From positions 92,205,285-92,269,284 of the forward strand of contig OV884056.1 in assembly GCA_930367215.1 (NCBI GenBank): DNA of 64,000 bases, in the 5' to 3' direction. Under the pieces are notes generated by a model that did not search any database, was not told where the DNA came from, and saw only the letters and a list, made by a program, of their open reading frames with translations. This DNA comes from Pollenia angustigena (Eukaryota > Arthropoda > Insecta > Diptera > Polleniidae). This document shows, piece after piece, positions 1 through 11,052 of this stretch; positions within the stretch are counted from its first letter, which is position 1, and the number at the start of each line of letters is the position of its first letter. The position numbers and the translations under genes were made by a program.

Positions 1-718
1 AAATCAAAAATACATTTTGTGCACATCTTGATTTTTTTGGTCAGCATAATCGATCAAATATGTCCACAATCGGGATAATTGTGCGCAAATTTTAGCATAC
101 CGGCTCTGTAGGAAATGTGAAAACGCTTGTGCTTGCATGCTTGGTGCGGTTTATGGCGAGGCGGCATCATCGGGCCTTACTTCTTCGAAAACGAGGTATG
201 CCAAGCAGTTACTGTGAATGATGTTCGCTATCGCGAGCTGGTAACGGATTTCTTTTTGCCAGAAATTGAGGATATGGACCTGGACGATAAGTAGTTCCAA
301 AAGAATGTGTCACACTGCCAATGAAACAATGGCTCTTCTGCACGAGAAATTCAATGGCCATGTTAATTGTTAATCATGTCACGATCATATGATTTGACAC
401 CGTTGGCCTTCTTTCTTTGGCAATATTTAAAATAAAAAGTGTACGTCAATAAGCCAAGAACAATTCAAGAGCTAAAGGATTAGATAATTTGACACATTAA
501 GGACATTGAACCTCAATTATGTCTCAGAGCCATTGAAAATATGGACCATAGGACCGAGGTATGCTAACGAAGCCGCGACGAGCATTTGGCCGATATTTTG
601 CCTCACACATAATTGTCATAGATCCTTCTATAACAATAAAAAATAGTCAGATAATTCTCTAAAAACTTTTTGTTTTATTTACAATTAACATTGTGCATTA
701 TGGTTGGACCACCCTGAA
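1..718 (+). mobile_element. Tc1/mariner-superfamily relic, left end outside the window
   Basis: Around 150-290 one frame reads GGIIGPYFFENE, then AVTVNDVRYRELVTDFFLPE and DMDLDDK, which is the central part of an insect mariner-type DDE/D transposase. It runs straight into an in-frame TAG at about 291 where the family normally continues with a Trp-Phe and the catalytic Asp-Gly. A later piece near 395-425 reads DLTPLAFFLWQYLK; the residue after PL is normally Asp in this family, so a catalytic acid seems lost. The right terminus is probably the GGACCACCCTG at about 707-717. The copy is dead and frameshifted. Superfamily call is confident, the exact family is not. Confidence 0.75.
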
Positions 719-1353
719 TATTTAACCTTTAATTGCTTAACAATAAAATGAATTTAGGCAATATACATAGCAATAATTCCATCAATACAAATAGCCGTTG
801 TGTATTACGTCCGAAAAATTTCTTTACATATAAAACGAAAAATGTTAAAATGATAGTAATATGAATAAGATAGTCTCTTTTTTGCAACATGCCTAACATA
901 CTTTGTTCACGTACAACAAGATAACGCAAGATTTTTTTAATTGAAAGTTTTTATACGTTTTTTGTCGTATATCCACAATTATGCTACATACGATATTATA
1001 ACGCATTAAATTTTTCGCAAAAGTGAATATACAACAAAATGGCTTCGTCATATCTCATTAACCATAAGTGATAGAGACGTGAGGATTGATCAGATCGATA
1101 GATCTGTTAAATTTACCACAGGAAACGGTCTTATCTCATTTTTTCGATTTTGTGATATACGACAAGATAACTCCGGAACGACGATATGTATGTTGTGCAA
1201 CCTTTCGAAATAACGGTATATCTCGAAAACAAGAGCTAACAAACAAAAAAAAAAACGGTGGGCACCACTGGATTCAACGTACCCGAATTATGCTAAAACG
1301 CCATGTGCCCAGCTTGTCTAAAAAAAAGTGTCAATTAATGTCAATAATTAATA
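719..1353. other. AT-rich stretch with no recognisable gene
   Basis: Short open frames here (for example 729-929 minus, 1086-1373 plus) have no family motif and look random. Nothing else is seen. Confidence 0.6.
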
Positions 1354-1498
1354 AGTCTGGGTTCACACTATGAAAGTTTTCTTTCAGAAAGTCTGAGTTT
1401 ATGGGTAAGAGAGGAGAAAAGAAAAGCATGTTCTCTTCCCCTCTCACCAATAAACTCAGAATTTCTGAAAGAAAACTTTCGTAGTGTGATCCCAGACT
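1354..1498. mobile_element. Foldback MITE with GTCTGGGTTCACAC ends
   Basis: The first ~60 bases (GTCTGGGTTCACACTATGAA...) are repeated in inverted form at the end (...AGTGTGATCCCAGAC), giving a ~145-bp near-perfect hairpin. Related half-elements with GGTTCACAC termini and the same GGGAGAG-rich centre lie at 21766-22000. No clear TSD. Confidence 0.75.
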
Positions 1499-1844
1499 AA
1501 GATAGGGTAATATACAAAAATGTCAAAAAATCTTGAAAAACAAAAAAATGATGAGCATAACAACTTTAAAATTCATAACTATAGCCAAATTCTGAGAAAA
1601 TCAATTTTGGACCGCTCTGTTCTCAATGAAATAGGGTTGCAATTTCTTGGCACCCGAGGTTTACTAGTATTTAATTTCATATGAATAAAATGATATTAAA
1701 ATCGGAGAACATAAAAAAATAGTTTTGACCGCCTTCTCAAAATATGACCCAGTGTGCGCAGGCTGGCCTAATCGCAAAATCCATTCCCCTTAACTAATAT
1801 CTTCTTATATTGTTGTTAATTAGACAACTAAACAGTAAAAACGG

Positions 1845-3016
1845 GAATGTTAAATGATTCAAAAATCGATTTTTCGATCGACTTTTTTCATTTTGATATT
1901 TAAAACCAATTAATCGCACCTCAAAATCGATTTTAAAATGGTATATGATAAATTTGCAAACTTACATACATCACAAAGGGGGATACAACTTTTTTTTATA
2001 CTTTTAAATTGTATTTGTATTCAGGAATATATCTTTGTAATATATGTTAATTGGCCTAGGAGGCTTTTATACGTTACTGTGAATGAAATAAATACTAGAG
2101 ATACCTATTAAACTAAGATTTTCACAGTGGGTAGAGATGATCAGTTTGTTGTTTTCCTGCATAATGTGAAAATATGTAAATTTTGAGTTGACTTTCTTTA
2201 GAGTGCAATATGTATGTACATTTCACATATTTTTTAAAACAAATTAAATACCTACACTTCAAAATATTGCAAATTAGTCAATGTGTGGATAGTATTTCGA
2301 AGGATTATGACAATAGTTTCTTTGTTAAGTTACTATTAAGTCAGCTTTAGAAAACAAGCAATTGCATGTCATTGATGTCGGAAGGATGCCGAGATATTCC
2401 CTTGTAATTTCGTATTTTTTAGGATAAATTTCTCTCTGTTTTGCCACTCTGCTAAAAAATAGATTCAAATATCGCTTACACACTGGTCTGATTAAATGTT
2501 AGCGCAATTCCACAGGAATGTCATGGTTTGATTCACCTGTTGTGTTTTTATAATATTATGTTGATTTTCACAAAGCTCACTTTTAGTGTTTATTTCGGTA
2601 TGAAGCATTTAGGACTCTTGTTCACTGTCGATCAATGATTTTAATTTCTGAAGAATGAAAGGACCTATGTACTATATTAAAGTTGGAAGTATACTACGGG
2701 TACTAATAAGTAAAAATGTAAAACTACAACTGATTATTTTACTTCAAATTTGGCCCACTGCTTAAACATACCACGTGAACTCTCAAAAAAAATTTCAAGT
2801 TGTATTGTGAACGCACATATGTACATATTTCATCGGTTTAATAGAGATTAAAATTAAGAATTGCCAAAATGTTGATCAAAATAAAAAAATCGATTTTAAA
2901 AGACCAATAATCGGGTTCAGTATAAAATCGCATAAGTCAATTCGATTGCACAAAATCGATGTTTTTTAACATAAAATCAATGTTCGATTGGAATTGAAAT
3001 CGATTTACCATTCCCT
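1845..3016. mobile_element. Putative non-autonomous DNA element with GGGAATGNTAAAT ends
   Basis: The left end GGGAATGTTAAATGATT is matched inversely by GGGAATGGTAAATCGATT at the right end (about 15 of 17-18 bases). Both subterminal zones carry repeated AAAATCGAT motifs. No ORF with family similarity lies inside and no TSD is clear, so the bounds are tentative. Confidence 0.45.
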
Positions 3017-3240
3017 ACCTTATATCTCCTAAGCTAAAAAAGATTTCAAAAAATTGTATACTTATGTATATTGTGGTCTGGTAGCTTTTCGAAGTACGGC
3101 GGTTTTGGGGAGTAAATGGAAAAAAACTGTATGTATTTTGAAACTTTTTCTATCTTTTAAACAAATAAACATAGAAATTAAAAATTATATCACGTTCATC
3201 ACTTATTTAAACAATACCAATACAAATTTACATTTAAGGA

Positions 3241-3861
3241 GTGAAAATCGTAACTAATTTTCTCACATTTTTCAAAAAAATTTTCTCCAACAACACACTC
3301 ACTTGGTCAGATCATGTAACATTTGCTTGTGGTAGAACTTACTCAATACTAAGAACACTATGGCAAACACAATGTGTAACTCCAATGAGGATTCGTGTAC
3401 TAATTGCGAAAACATATCTAATACCAGTCCTTACCTATGGATGTGAGATCTTTGCAAGTTGTGATTCAAATAGCAAACATAAGTTGAAGGTAGCTTTTAA
3501 CAACATTACGAGATATGTTTATGGCATAACAAATTATGTCAGTGATGGCAGTTATATTAATATTACCCCGTTTTCAAAAAAAATATGCGGGGTGCTATTT
3601 GAAGACTTGTTGAAAATACGAACTCTTGTTTATCTGCATAAAATTATAGCCACTCGTGAACCAAATTATCTCTATATTCGTTTAAATTTTAGTCGCCTCG
3701 GAAGAAAGAAGAATTTAATTCAATATAGACACCGCACGCTAGTTTCGGAATGGCAATTTTTTATAACTGCAATACGTCTCTGGAACAATCTTCCCCCAAC
3801 AATTAAAGAAACCAGCAGCGCCCTGCATTTCAAGCAACAGTTATTTAGATTTTATTCCTAA
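3241..3861 (+). pseudogene. Non-LTR retrotransposon reverse transcriptase, C-terminal fragment
   Basis: The 206-residue frame matches the post-RT C-terminal part of Jockey/CR1-type ORF2 proteins: a segment LTWSDHVTFACGRTYSILRTLW, then LIPVLTYGCEIF, and finally FITAIRLWNNLPPTIKE before the natural stop. The catalytic YxDD core is absent, so the copy is 5' truncated, as is usual for LINE insertions. The first codons are not a real start. The same protein is encoded on the minus strand at 63640-64000 with many shared blocks (SKKI-GVLFEDLLKIRTLV, TREP, SEWQFFI-AIRLWNN), so this is a repeated family in this genome. Clade assignment (Jockey or CR1) is by general resemblance only. Confidence 0.75.
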
Positions 3862-4050
3862 ATAACTAACGTTATTATTATCGTCTTAAATATTGTTTTC
3901 GTATATAAATATGTATTTCATGTTATTATTTTGTATATTTCTTAATGTTATTGATAAATACTTTTGATTATAACTTCATTAGATTTCTACTCACTAAAAC
4001 CAATGTTTTGTTGTAGAAGTTCCAAATAAATGAAATAAATAAATAAATAT
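3862..4050 (+). mobile_element. LINE 3' untranslated tail
   Basis: After the stop codon of the RT fragment the sequence continues for ~160 bases and ends in GAAGTTCCAAATAAATG followed by an (AAAT)n tail, the usual 3' end of a target-primed LINE insertion. The antisense copy at 63385-63640 has the complementary TTTATTTATTTATTT edge next to a GTAACTTCTACAACAAAAC block. Confidence 0.7.
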
Positions 4051-4054
4051 GTGA

Positions 4055-4294
4055 CAGTTTCAGTTAAAAGGGACTTATGGGCAAAAATGATTTTTGGAGA
4101 AAAACAATTTTAAAGTTAACAAGTTCATTTTTTTTTTCTTATCAAAATTGTATTATAAAGCTTACTTATGCCAAAAGTAATGCAGTTGGAAAACTGCGGT
4201 GTGCTGCATTAGAAAGAGCGTATTGTCTACTTTAAGAATCGCAAGAAAAGTTAATATCGATTTTTTCATCATAGGTCCCTTTTAACTGAAACTG
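4055..4294. mobile_element. MITE with CAGTTTCAGTTAAAAGGGAC ends
   Basis: The 20-bp end CAGTTTCAGTTAAAAGGGAC is present in perfect inverted form at the right end. It follows directly the AAAT tail of the LINE. About 240 bp, non-coding, no certain TSD. Confidence 0.75.
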
Positions 4295-4314
4295 ACATAT
4301 GTATATTGTATCTA

Positions 4315-4317
<3 letters not shown>

Positions 4318-4350
<33 letters not shown>
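4318..4350. repeat. (TA)n microsatellite
   Basis: Uninterrupted TA repeats; the pogo-like element at 4351 is inserted in this tract, consistent with TA target choice. Confidence 0.9.
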
Positions 4351-4353
<3 letters not shown>

Positions 4354-5640
4354 TGGTATCCCGGTTTAACGAATTATATATTGTCAGGCCCTTTCGTTAT
4401 ATCGAAAAATTCGTTAAATCCCGAAGTTTTTTTTAAATACATTTTTAATAATAAAGCAATAATATTTAAATAAAACAAAGTAAATTCGTTTTTTTCCATT
4501 CATAACACAAACAAAAAATAAACACTTCATATCATTTTCAATTATATGAGTACAAATGAGGCCTATTGCTTTTAATAGGAAATGTTCGCCTTCCTCTTGT
4601 TTTGAAACCAATTAAACAATTCTGTTTCCATTCTTGGAAACTCACCTGTTTTTAAGGCCCTTCTATTCTTTGATCCGAAATTAGTCTTTTCCATTTCGCT
4701 CAAAATTTTCCGTTTTGATTTTATAATTGTGCATATTGATGACTTTGGCAGCTGATATTTATTAGATAAAGCACTTAGTCGCAGGCCCTTTTCATAGTCG
4801 TCAATAATTTTTCTTTGAGAATTTAACATTTTCTTTTGGGAATTTTGATGTCAACTGTACAAAAACTTCACAAAAAGATTTTTGTATGACGTGCTAAATT
4901 CCCAATTTTTCATATTTGATAAATACACTGAAGTTTATTGTTGAGGGAAATCTAGCTTCTATGCGCATTTCACTGGTTGCTTAGGCCAGATCATCAGGAA
5001 ACCTTTTCCAAAGATTTTAGAAAAGCCAAAAATATTATACAAATAAAACCCCAAAGCGAATAAGTATTTTAAACACTCAAAGTCTTGTAATAATATCAAA
5101 GCTTAAACAAAACACCAACAATAAACAGTGAGTTTATCTTTTCTTACATCCCCCTACAATTGGTTGGGTTCTTTCCGACTCGAATTGTAGTTGTAAGTGG
5201 GTAAAAAGAAAAAACAAAATTAAAAAACAAATTGTTTCATTCTATTGTCTTCGCAAGAAAAAATTACGTTAAATTTGAAACAGAAAACAAACATTTGTTT
5301 TGTAAACAAAAGTAAAAATGACTTTGTAACGTACAATATTTTTATTTTGGCGAGCAAGAATATTCTTTGTAAGAAAAGAAAACACTTACCTTAACTCGTT
5401 GTTTTCAGTCAAATCGCAATTAAAATATGGTTGAAATGTATACAAAAACAAAAGAAAATGGATGCAAATATGTTTGCATTCATTTTATTTTGTTTTTAAA
5501 ATTTTGTTTTGTAAAAATTCGTTATATAGAGTACAAAAATTTGCTGTTTGTTCGTAATATAAGGTACTCAATGGAAAAATATGAGCGTACGTTAAATCGC
5601 GAATTTGTTAAACTGAGTATTCGTTAAACCGGGATACCAC
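4351..5640 (-). mobile_element. pogo/Tigger-like DNA transposon, internally deleted
   Basis: The left TIR CAGTGGTATCCCGGTTTAAC and the right end GTTAAACCGGGATACCAC are inverted repeats, inserted into a TA tract as expected for pogo-group elements (TA TSD). The right end lacks the terminal TG needed to mirror the left CA, so it has lost two bases or was inserted imperfectly. The element holds only a short transposase fragment (4572-4829, minus). A block at 4887-5075 recurs at 55976-56160. Confidence 0.8.
4572..4829 (-). pseudogene. pogo/Tigger/CENP-B-type transposase, N-terminal DNA-binding fragment
   Basis: The 85-residue frame starts MLNSQRKIIDDYEKGLRLSA and continues LPKSSICTIIKSKRKIL: a psq/CENP-B-N helix-turn-helix that binds the element ends. 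Around residues 60-80 RMETELFNWFQNKR is the beginning of the second (CENP-B/Tc5) HTH. The frame ends there; the DDE nuclease domain is missing, so the protein could only bind DNA, not cut it. It lies 5' to 3' inward from the right TIR, as expected for the family. The ATG chosen is the one preceding the HTH. An alternative is a domesticated psq protein, but the flanking TIRs make a transposon fragment far more likely. Confidence 0.8.
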
Positions 5641-5934
5641 ATATATATATTATAGTGGACCATCAATGAAGGGAGTATTTAAAACGTTATCTGTTTCAAA
5701 ATAGTAGACCAGTAGTTTTGTGTTAGGTTAGGGTAAAAAAAAATTGGTAAAAATATGAGCTCGATCGGTTGAATTGCAGTGCGGCACGCGCATTAAATTC
5801 TGTGAGAATGAAATTCGGGCTAAATGGAGAGTAAAACGCCCGTAACTGCTGAGGAGCAGGGACATAACAGTTATAACCAATATTTGAAAAAATCCTGAAA
5901 TAATAATTTATAACGAATTTTTAAAACTTGCTCT
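5641..5934. other. No gene seen
   Basis: Non-coding spacer between two elements; nothing recognisable. Confidence 0.5.
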
Positions 5935-7335
5935 CTGAATAATTATTACAAAAAACCAATATTTTTTGGTCTTTGATAATCGTTATAGTTTGTTATTGTT
6001 TTTTTTTTTGGGCTTCTATAACCATTTTAATTTTTTTGTTCTTTCGTAACCATTACAAAAGATTTTTATTTTTTTCGGTCTTCCATATCGAATTTCACAC
6101 AAGTTTTATGAAAATATTATTTGGAGTTCAGCCAATGACACTCCTAAAAAATCTATGAAACAGGTTTCGTTACAGTCGATGTTTATGAAAAGCTTCATAG
6201 AATTAATGAAACTCTTTACAGTAACAATAAATCGTCAGGTAATGAAGCATTTTATAGAATCTTTGAAACAGTTTCATAAAAGTCATTCCTAAAAAGAGCT
6301 TCATTAAATTATCATTTTTATTAACATTTGTATTACTAGCAATATTTGCATTTGTTGCGGTTTTTGTTAAAGATTTCTTCACCCTCACTTTAAAATCGAT
6401 AAGATTTTCATCAATTTAAAGCGCATGTTTACACTCATAAAAAATGTCAGTAGAAATAGCGAAAACCTCTGCAGAAATAACTGATAACAGTACCACTATT
6501 TTCAGCTGTAGAAAAATCCACATAATATCCTACACCTATTTGGGTCCGAAATTTGTATGGTTCCGAAGTCGACTTGGGTTCAAAATAGTCGAACAAGCCT
6601 ACTTAATGGTATTTTCGGTTTGGTAGAGGTGGCCGCCGACTTTATTCGCCAGCTCACATAGACACTGAATGTCCGTTGCGATACCACTGCGCTTCCACTC
6701 ATGCGTAATTTGGTGTTTTGCATATTCTTAGAATACATGACGAGCCCTACAGTTCAATGCTGAATTCAAACGGCAAGATTTGAAGTGCTTAAGAACAGAA
6801 ATTACTTTCATTAGTTCGGTCAAGCCAACCCATAGTTGAGGATGTTAAGAAATAATTATTTCTTTTTGAAAAATGTTTTTTTTTTTGTCGCTCGAGCCAG
6901 GAATCGGATCCGGGTCCTATCGGTTTCAGAGTCCACATCTTAGCTTCTACACCAACAGCACTGACTAATCAATGGTATATAAATACAATGTTAGCGCGAA
7001 ATTCTCTTGTATTTAAAAAAAAATCGAGAAAATATGCCTAAAACTGGAGCGATTTTATTTAAACTCAGCACCATGATTGTGTGGCATAATTGGTTTCTAT
7101 TTACCAAATATGAGAGAGATATCAAAAAATTTGCGGATCCTTACCAAAACCTTTAAAAAAAAGTTCGTCCTTGTGCAAATATAAGTCAGTGTGCGAAATT
7201 TTATAAAAATATCTTACGATTTGCGAACTGTAGCGTAGTTATAGAAGACAGAAAAAATAAAAATCTTTTATAATGGTTATAGAAGACCAATAAGAATAAA
7301 AATCTTTCATAACGGTTAGTCTTCTCTGGTAATAA
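5935..7335. mobile_element. Putative foldback-type element with GTCTTCTATAACCATT subterminal repeats
   Basis: The zone 5960-6085 (TTCTATAACCATTTTAATTT, then CGTAACCATTACAAAAGATTTTTA) is present inverted at 7240-7325 (AAAAATCTTTTATAATGG, TTATAGAAGACC), with the unit repeated twice on each side. This is the pattern of a foldback or MITE-like element. The exact ends and TSD are not resolved. Confidence 0.4.
6881..6968 (-). repeat. tRNA-Gln-like sequence, possible SINE head
   Basis: On the minus strand the stretch reads TGGTGTAGAAGCTAAG (A-box-like), TGGACTCTGAAACCG (close to the anticodon arm of tRNA-Gln with CTG) and GGATCCGATTCC (B-box-like), then a run of A. Stems pair poorly, so it is not a functional tRNA. 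A tRNA-derived SINE remnant is the best guess; chance resemblance is possible. Confidence 0.4.
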
Positions 7336-7587
7336 TATTGTGAGTGTAATTTTAAATCAATTTTGTACAAAAATATTGATTGTAGGTATTTCAATTAATT
7401 ATTGTATAAATTGTCTAATTGAAATGTGAGAAATAAAACGAAAATGCGATAAACTGAAACTAACAACTGTTTTTTTCACTGAACTGCGCCAATTTACAGA
7501 AAAAGTGTGTCTTTAAAATTTCTGTAAGAAAGTTTCCGCTTTGAACTGTCAAATAAGCTCACGAATAAAAACGGGGCGAGAAAAAAA

Positions 7588-8284
7588 CAAGTATAGTCGG
7601 TCAAGCCCGATCATATGATACCCTACACCACAGTATTAAAAAACACATCATGCTTAAATGTCCATATAAATATGGATTTATCTATGTTTATAAACTTCAT
7701 TAAAATCGGTTTGAAAGTTTGTGAGAGGCAGAAATTGCCCCCTACCTTCCTTTGTGGTCCTATTTTTGAAAAACTGTATAGATTATGTGTCCATATAGAT
7801 ATGGATCTATCTATGTTTTAAATTTCATTAAAATCGGTTTGAGAAGCAAAAATTGCCCCTATCTCCCCTCGTGGTCCCATTTTTTAAAAAATGCATCCTT
7901 TTTGGATCCATAAAGATACGGTTCTATCTATGTTTTAAATTTCATTAAAATCGGTTTGATAGTTTCTGAGAGGAAGAAATTTCCCCCTATCTTCCCTCGC
8001 GGTCCTACGATTTGGCCCATTTTCAATAGGCTTGGTCCTTGTGCCAATAAGGACCTATGTCCCAAATTTCATCAAATTATCTCCAAAATGGCGACCTGTA
8101 CTTTGCGCACAAGGTTACATGGACAGCCAGCCTGCCAGCCGGACGGACATCGTTAGTTCGACTCAGAAAGTGATTCTGAGTCGATCGGTATACTTTAAGG
8201 TGGGTCTAGGACCAATTTTTTAAGGCGTTACACGCATCAGCACAAATGCATAATACCCTCTCCACTATTGTGGTGTGGGTATAA
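7588..8284 (+). repeat. Family A interspersed repeat, copy 1
   Basis: Starts AAACAAGTATAGTCGGTCAA followed by ATACCCTACACCACAGTA and ends CCACTATTGTGGTGTGGGTA, so the termini carry inverted CCCTACACCAC/GTGGTGTGGGTA motifs. The 3' part has GATTCTGAGTCGATCGGTAT. The copy at 14754-16645 is the same sequence with an insertion. Non-coding and common in fly genomes; transposition mode unclear. Confidence 0.75.
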
Positions 8285-8504
8285 ACACATTAAAAATTAA
8301 AAGAATAATAATAGTTTTTTCTTGGTAAATTTTTTCATTGTTTAAGTATTTTGCTTTTAACATTTTTTTATACCCTTCACCAGAGGTGTAAAAGGGTATA
8401 TATAAGTTTGTCATAACGTTTGTAATTTCCACAATATTGATTTTAGACCCCATAAAGTATATATATTCTGGGTCCATATGAGAAGAGAAGTTGATTTAAC
8501 GATG

Positions 8505-8560
8505 TCCGTCTGTCCGTCTGTCCGTCTGTCCGTCTGACCGTCTGTCCGTCTGTCCGTCTT
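8505..8560 (+). repeat. (GTCY)n microsatellite in family B
   Basis: About thirteen tandem GTCC/GTCT tetranucleotides (GTCCGTCTGTCC...) with one GACC variant. The second copy at ~17103 has only a few units, so the tract length differs between copies. Confidence 0.9.
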
Positions 8561-8900
8561 ACGCTTGATATGTGTTTTCCGGGAAAACCAGACATGATAG
8601 CGACTAGGTTGTTTTACATTTATGTCACATATAGTCCACCATTTCGTGCTATTGAAATTCAGCAAGATCGGTCCACAAATGGCTGAGATATGATCAAAAA
8701 ACCACGACTGCCTCTAATTTTTTCCAAAAATCCCTTGTTGTTGTTGTATTTTTATTGCTTTTTTCTGTATATCTGGAGAACGGTAAGAGCCAAAGTTTCC
8801 AAATTGGGTACACACATTTTGGTTGTCAATACACACCACCCTACAAAATGTGGGCGGGATCGGAGAAGTGGGCGTGGTACCTCCCGTACAAAAAAAAGTA

Positions 8901-10095
8901 AAAATTGTATAAAAACCTTAATTTTAGGGCTGTCATATGTCCTATGGATATGACTTATATACCAAAATATCGGAAATTTTTAGCAGAACATATTTTATAA
9001 AGAACTCGGGAAAATCGGTTCAGATAGAAAAAAGTTATGACCAAAATTATTTTTTTTTTTTTAAATACCCATTTTCGGTAACCATGGATCTTCCCGAGTC
9101 CAAGTTTTATAACACAAATAAATGGTAAATTTTTGCTCAACACGTCGGTATATAAATCTGTCAAATCGGTTAAAAAATGGCTGAGTTATAACCAAAATAC
9201 TGAAATCCCAAAAGTTACTCTTTTTTATTTTTTATAATTAAGTTTGTTTTTTTTATAATTAAGTTTGCTTAAATATATGTACACATATGTAGGTATATAT
9301 ATATATATGCCTAAAAGCCAATTTAATGGAAATGTTATTTTTAAGCACGTTGGTATATAAATCTGCCAAATCGGTTAAAAATGGTTAAGTTATGTGCAAA
9401 ATACTCCAAAAAAGGACTAAAAACATTAACATTTCTATAAAAACTAAAATTTTACAGCTGTATTATGACCTATTCATACGTTTTAAAAATTGTATAAAAA
9501 CCTAAATTTTAGGGCTGTCATATGTCCTATGGATATGACTTATATACCAAAATATCGGAAATTTTTAGTAGAACATATTTTATAAAGAACTCGGGAAAAT
9601 CGGTTCAGATACAAAAAAGTTATGACCAAAATTATTTTTTTTTTTTTTTAAATACCCATTTTCGGTAACCATGGATCTTCCCGAGTCCAAGTTTTATAAC
9701 ACAAATAAACGGTAAATTTCTTGCTAAACACGTCGGTATATAAATCTGTCAAATCGGTTAAAAAATGGCTGAGTTATAATCAAAATACTGAAATCCCAAA
9801 AGTTACTCTTTTTTATAATTAAGTTTGTTTTTTATTTTATAATTAAGTTTGTTTTTTTTATAATTAAGTTTGCTTAAATATATGTACAAATATGTAGGTA
9901 TATATATATATATATATATATGCCTATAAGCCAATTTAATGGAAATATTATTTTTAGGCACGTTGGTATATAAATCTGCCAAATCGGTTAAAAATGGTTA
10001 AGTTATGTGCAAAATACTCCAAAAAAGGACTAAAAACATTAACATTTTTATAAAAACTAAAATTTTAGAGCTGTATTATGACCTATTCATACGTT
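8901..10095 (+). repeat. Two-unit tandem duplication (~590 bp) inside family B
   Basis: The block that starts AAAATTGTATAAAAACC at 8901 starts again at 9486 (period 585) and repeats through GGGCTGTCATATGTCC, AACTCGGGAAAATCGG and the TA tract with only small differences. The other B copies carry a single unit, so this is a private duplication. Confidence 0.85.
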
Positions 10096-11052
10096 TTAGA
10101 TATCAAAATATCGGAAATCTTTAGAAAAACTCGGAATATCGGTAAAAAAAAAGTAATGTCAGAAATATAGTTTTTTTTTAATACCTATTTTCGTGAACCA
10201 TAGAACTTCCCGACTACAAGTTTTATCACCAAAGTAAATGGTAATTTTATACTTTAAGATGTCGGTATGACCAAATACTGAAATTCGATCAAAACTTAAC
10301 GTGCTATATATTAATTAAACTTTTAATATATTTAATAGCACGCAATCATGTGCAAATAATTAAATAAAACTAAACGATATATATTTTATAAATATACATG
10401 TATTTAAATATATATATAAACTTCTGTTCTTTCCAAACCATGGTGAAGGGTATATAAGATTCGGCATAGCCGAATATAGCACTCTTACTTGTTTAATACT
10501 AGCTTTAACCGGTGTGCTGCGCTTCCTCCATTGAAATAAAATTAGTCAAATAGTACCAAATTTAGATACTTTTACTATTACCGTTCTAATAATATATAAA
10601 AACCTATTGTGCTTATATTGAAGGTGTCATGACCATTTCTCCAATCCAGCCAACTTTTTGACAGATATTTAGTAAAGAAAAGCTAACTATTTGTTGCAAA
10701 TTTAAAAACTTGTACATACTGTGACCATTCTGCAGATATTAAGAAATCTCAATTGTCTTTGTATGGGAGGTACCACGCCTACTTCTCCAATCAAGCTCAC
10801 TTTTTTATAAAGGATGTGTATTGATAACCAGCTAAATCCCGTTCCTCAGATCACTGTTATTTACACTATCTTTGTAATGGAGGAGCCACTCCCACTTCTA
10901 CAATCCTGCCTACTTTTTGGCTGATGTTGTGTATTGATTACCAAGTAATTTGTTTTAAATTGGAAAACTTTTCTGTAACCGTTCCCCAGATATGGAGTTT
11001 TCTATATATTGTGTTTGTTTGGGAGATGCCACACACACTTAGAATTTAACAA

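Larger units (their letters stand above)
8369..10494 (+). repeat. Family B repeat (mini-me-like), long copy with internal duplication
   Basis: Begins TATACCCTTCACCAGAGG and ends GGTGAAGGGTATATAAGATT followed by the hairpin TTCGGCATAGCCGAA and CACTCTTACTTGTTT. It contains a (GTCY)n microsatellite and TA tracts, as described for dipteran mini-me/DINE-like elements; that identification is from memory and inference. No transposase. A further copy is at 16967-18504, a minus copy at 47105-49598 and a divergent one at 45995-47030. Confidence 0.7.

Noticed and set aside
1748..1760. CCCAGTGTGCGC resembles the right end of the Transib-like element
   Set aside because: Only ~11 bases match and no mirrored partner was found, so it was not called as another copy.
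8411..8665. Minus frame with RRTDGQTDRRTDGQTD repeats
   Set aside because: Direct translation of the (GTCY)n microsatellite, not a protein.
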